From the NCBI GenBank assembly GCA_033065855.1, contig JAVXUO010002965.1:1-64000 (forward strand): a stretch of DNA of 64,000 bases. Reading direction: 5' to 3'. Origin of the DNA: Escallonia rubra. Lineage: Eukaryota > Streptophyta > Magnoliopsida > Escalloniales > Escalloniaceae. The position numbers were made by a program, and so were the translations under genes. The notes under the pieces are model-generated. The model had not been told where the DNA came from and searched no databases. It saw only the letters and a list, made by a program, of their open reading frames with translations. Numbering within the stretch: position 1 is the stretch's first letter; each line of letters begins with the position of its first letter. Positions 61,001 to 64,000 of this stretch are shown here, one piece after another.

Positions 61001-61325
61001 ATGGACCAGAATGCGTACGTGGTATCTTTAAAATCAGTGCATGCAAGACAAGGCTTCCAAGAATTGCGACTGGATTCTTCAAGGATTCATGCAAAAAAAG
61101 TGAAATATGAGAAGTCAAGTTGTGTAACATCTGATTTTTGTAGGAACAATCATGAAAAGTAAAAAAAAATTGAACATGGATCATAATACATACGCTTTGG
61201 TATCTTCAAAATCAGTGCATGCAAGATGGGGCTTCTAAGAATGACATCTAGATTCTTCAATAATTCATGCAAAAGAGGTGAAGATGATAAGTAAATTTTC
61301 CGAGGTGAAGATGAGAAGTAAATTT
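61001..61325. repeat. Diverged tandem duplication, about 175-bp period
   Basis: A unit with TTTAAAATCAGTGCATGCAA near 61027 recurs near 61205 (TTCAAAATCAGTGCATGCAA), and GGATTCTTCAAGGATTCATG is echoed near 61250. Confidence 0.75.
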
Positions 61326-61466
61326 GCCTCATCTGTTATGGAAGGAAGAGATTTTAATTCTAAGGAAATGGAAGAAGAAAAGGCATGAGGTAGAAGAAGA
61401 GGCAAGAAGGAAGCAAAGGGAGAGAGAGTGAGTAAGAAAGAAGGAACTAAATAAGAGAAGGCATGC

Positions 61467-61972
61467 ATCACGTCTTAAAGCTAAACACAAAAAAGTCAAA
61501 GGAAAAGGTCAAGCGTGTCCAAATTTTTTTGTTGACTTTTTATTAAAATTTTCATTGCTAGAGTAAAGGGCAGAACCAATTATCCGCTAAGGCAATATAA
61601 AAGTGAATTTCATCTATCTTAAATAAAAACCTATTATAAAGTAATGATCATTTAGCTAAAGATGATTGCTGAAATTATTTCAAAAGATGTGATGGTCATC
61701 AAGGTCATTCTTGTCATAACTTATATCAACTTATGGATGACATTAGATATACATCAATCCATTAGTTGCAAGTTTGATTAGAAGTGGAAGAGACACCCAT
61801 GCATTAATTGTAACTTTTATGGAAGTAAATAATGTGAAATTGTTAGAATAATCTAGATTTTAAGCATGTTAATTATAGTTAAGTGGCAATTGAGTGATTT
61901 ATAGAAATAGAGAGGTTATTTTTTGTCCAAAAAATAATTTACACTCATTCACAATTTTATAAGTAGTATAAA
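61467..61972 (-). mobile_element. Helitron-like 5' terminal segment (right arm of inverted pair)
   Basis: In minus sense starts TTTATACTACTTATAAAAT, one base away from the expected TC, and follows the left arm (51467-51969) for about 500 bp. Together the arms enclose about 9.5 kb. Confidence 0.65.
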
Positions 61973-62900
61973 TGTTTGTGAATATTTTGGAGTGTTTATG
62001 TTCGGCTTGTTTAACAAACGAGTTCTAAAAACTTGTTCATGTGCAATTTCTATATATACAAAAGAAAATATTATACAAACGAATGTGAATGAGTTTTATA
62101 GAGAACGAACTACAAACATTTCGTGAATTGCTCGTTTCACTTACAATCCTAACTGTACATTTGTGGGCTAACCAAGCCTTTTTTTTTTTTTTTTTTTTGC
62201 GCTGGATCACGTTGAGCCCCGACCCATTTGACACCTCTAGAAAGTATTATTGGCTGGGGTGAGCCATAATTCCAAGTTTCCTCTCTGACAATTAATCTTT
62301 CGACAAAACAAATACGGTCTTTGATGCATGCCTTAAGCTTGAATAACTTTTTGGAAAAATTGGAACCCAAATCTACTATTGCAGAACAGCAATATGTAAT
62401 TTCTGTTTTTCAGTCATTTTCTTAAGCCCTGATGTCCCTTGATTGTCGTCACCAACACATAAAAAGGTTAAGGTCTCACTTTTGTCAAGACTATTCACAA
62501 ATGTGCGAAGATTGAACATAAACCACATATTGACATCTCCAAATCTCATCTTATCATGCTTAAGAGTAAATCAGCTTCATTTTCATGGTTTTGTCCAGTT
62601 GCCTTGAAACAATTGCTGAGAAGAGCTGCTGATTGACATCCTCAGACCCAGAATCATGACTCTCGTCCTCCGTGAATTTGAGTGACCTGCGCTGGTTGAG
62701 TGACCTGAGCTAGTCACAGTGTCACAGCATAGTGATTGTTCCTATACTTCGATTGTTAATAATGAATAGGCATAAAATAAAATGGACAATTCCATTGACC
62801 TCCCTTGAAATTGGGATTTATAAAATCAAACCCACTACTACTGTGACATAGGCATAAACTGCCGGTGTCGACTATTCTGACCACCCTAAAGCACTGTCAA
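61973..62900. other. Intergenic DNA, nothing recognised
   Basis: A run of about 20 T at 62179-62199 is the only notable feature. No gene seen. Confidence 0.4.
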
Positions 62901-63440
62901 TCTATACTATCTATATCTGTACAATATATAAAAAGAAAATTTCTTTGGGTGTTACACATCTTTGATGTTACATAACCAACTATCTAAAGCGGTAACACTT
63001 GACACTATGAAAAATTTCTCAAAAATTACACAAAATAACAAATTAAATAACTATCTTAAAGACATGTTTAGTTTCACATTTTAAAATACTTATATATCAT
63101 ACTTAATTTTTTAACAAATTTTAAATAACTTTATTGTTGCAAATGGAGCCATTTAAGATTCATTAAAAAAACATAACCAAAATATATTCTAAAGGCCAAA
63201 CTTGTTTTCATACAACTATTATATTACTACTTCATTTTTACACACGCATTGCATGTGCCATGATAATTGCGTATCTAAAATGTTGACACTTGACATTCTA
63301 TATAATTCTTTTTGGAAAAATAACGCAAAATAAATATATAAACACTTATATGTAATGCTTGATTTTTCTAACAAAATTTATATTATTAATTTTATTTTTG
63401 CACACGCCTCAAAACGCGTGCCACATTGACCCGTTATTAA
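62901..63440 (+). mobile_element. Helitron-like fragment
   Basis: The start at 62901 reads A|TCTATACTATCTATATC, like a Helitron 5' end. Two similar halves follow, each ending in a CACACGC...GTG type hairpin (about 63242-63258 and 63402-63422), but a CTAG end does not follow either. Tentative. Confidence 0.4.
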
Positions 63441-64000
63441 TGGAAGAAAGAAAAAGAAGCTAGTGTTTTCTACAACTCCATCTTACGGTCTTTCTCTCAC
63501 CACCACCACCACCACCACCACCGTCACCACCCTATCCCACCACCATCCAAGTTGCCACCACCACATCTGCCACCCGCACCTTCTCTACTCATCTCAATAA
63601 AGTAGCAGCATCACCACCATTAACACCCCCACCCCCTAGGGCCAAACCATCGAGCTCCAAAGGCCATCTTCGGAGTCCAACGTCACACTACCATCCCGTG
63701 TGTGTTCTCAGTGTCAATTTTTTTTTTGTTCCAAACAACTGGGTCCTGGATTTTCAACCACAAACCTGAAACCATAATATTTACGCCCCTGAAATCTGAA
63801 TAGGCATGCATACTGAATTGTGCTGAGTAATTAGGTTTTGAACGTCAAAAATGAGTTTCGCGCCTGAGAATGCATTTACAAGAGTGTGTGCTCTGATTTG
63901 GGGCCAATAACAATGATTGTGCTGTGATTTGAGGGAAATGGTTCAGATGCTCTTGTAGACGGTGATGTTGTACAATTGCAGGTTCGACAATGAAGCATAG
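63441..64000. other. Window edge, possible 5' region of an unseen gene
   Basis: CT/CAC-rich sequence followed by AT-richer DNA ending in TTGCAGGTTCGACAATG. It could be a leader or first intron of a gene beyond the window, but no coding homology is visible. Confidence 0.25.
63498..63522. repeat. CAC trinucleotide microsatellite
   Basis: Eight CAC units inside a longer CAC- and CCACC-rich stretch (63495-63650). Confidence 0.9.

Overview
This is plant nuclear DNA, most likely from a eudicot. It has GT-AG introns, a plant PP2C phosphatase gene of the Arabidopsis PP2C59/WIN2 type, and plant-specific transposon families (MULE, CACTA, hAT, Helitron, Ty1/copia with UBN2-type gag, Ty3/gypsy, LINE). 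Most of the DNA is AT-rich intergenic sequence built of nested and decayed mobile elements. I cannot name the species from sequence alone.

Layout. 1.7-8.3 kb: a plant-mobile-domain (PMD, MAIN/PP7L-like) gene with broken frames, a Ty3/gypsy relic, and an uninterrupted 887-codon Mutator-like (MULE) transposase, all on the minus strand. 9.5-11.1 kb: a second relic of the same gypsy family, on the plus strand. 11.57-16.56 kb: a 5-kb non-autonomous Helitron with recognisable 5' TC and 3' hairpin-CTAG ends. 17.5 kb: one isolated, intact CXC-domain exon of the TSO1/TCX family. 20.5-26.3 kb: low-complexity DNA, LTR-like relics, a GC-rich island with a higher-order minisatellite, and a TTAATTAGGG-type degenerate repeat field. 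26.3-36.5 kb: an old minus-strand copia element cut by a CACTA end and by a complete-looking 5.7-kb gag-only LTR element with a 5-bp target duplication; a probable solo LTR also lies within it. 37.8-46.5 kb: the only confident intact host gene, an eight-exon PP2C on the minus strand, with a hAT element and a fold-back repeat in its introns. 46.9-51.2 kb: a broken copia element. 51.5-62.0 kb: a block bounded by inverted 0.5-kb Helitron-like ends, containing a CACTA transposase relic and a 5'-truncated LINE. 62.9-64 kb: a further Helitron-like piece and a CAC-rich stretch.

The genes do not form a pathway. PP2C is the host gene; nearly everything else is transposon sequence or captured fragments. 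The most informative parts are the datable nested insertions, the palindromic repeat arrays in two LTR promoters, the Helitron with a duplicated 5' end, and the co-oriented MULE transposase and PMD gene. Exon boundaries, repeat units and identities were read by eye and not computed.
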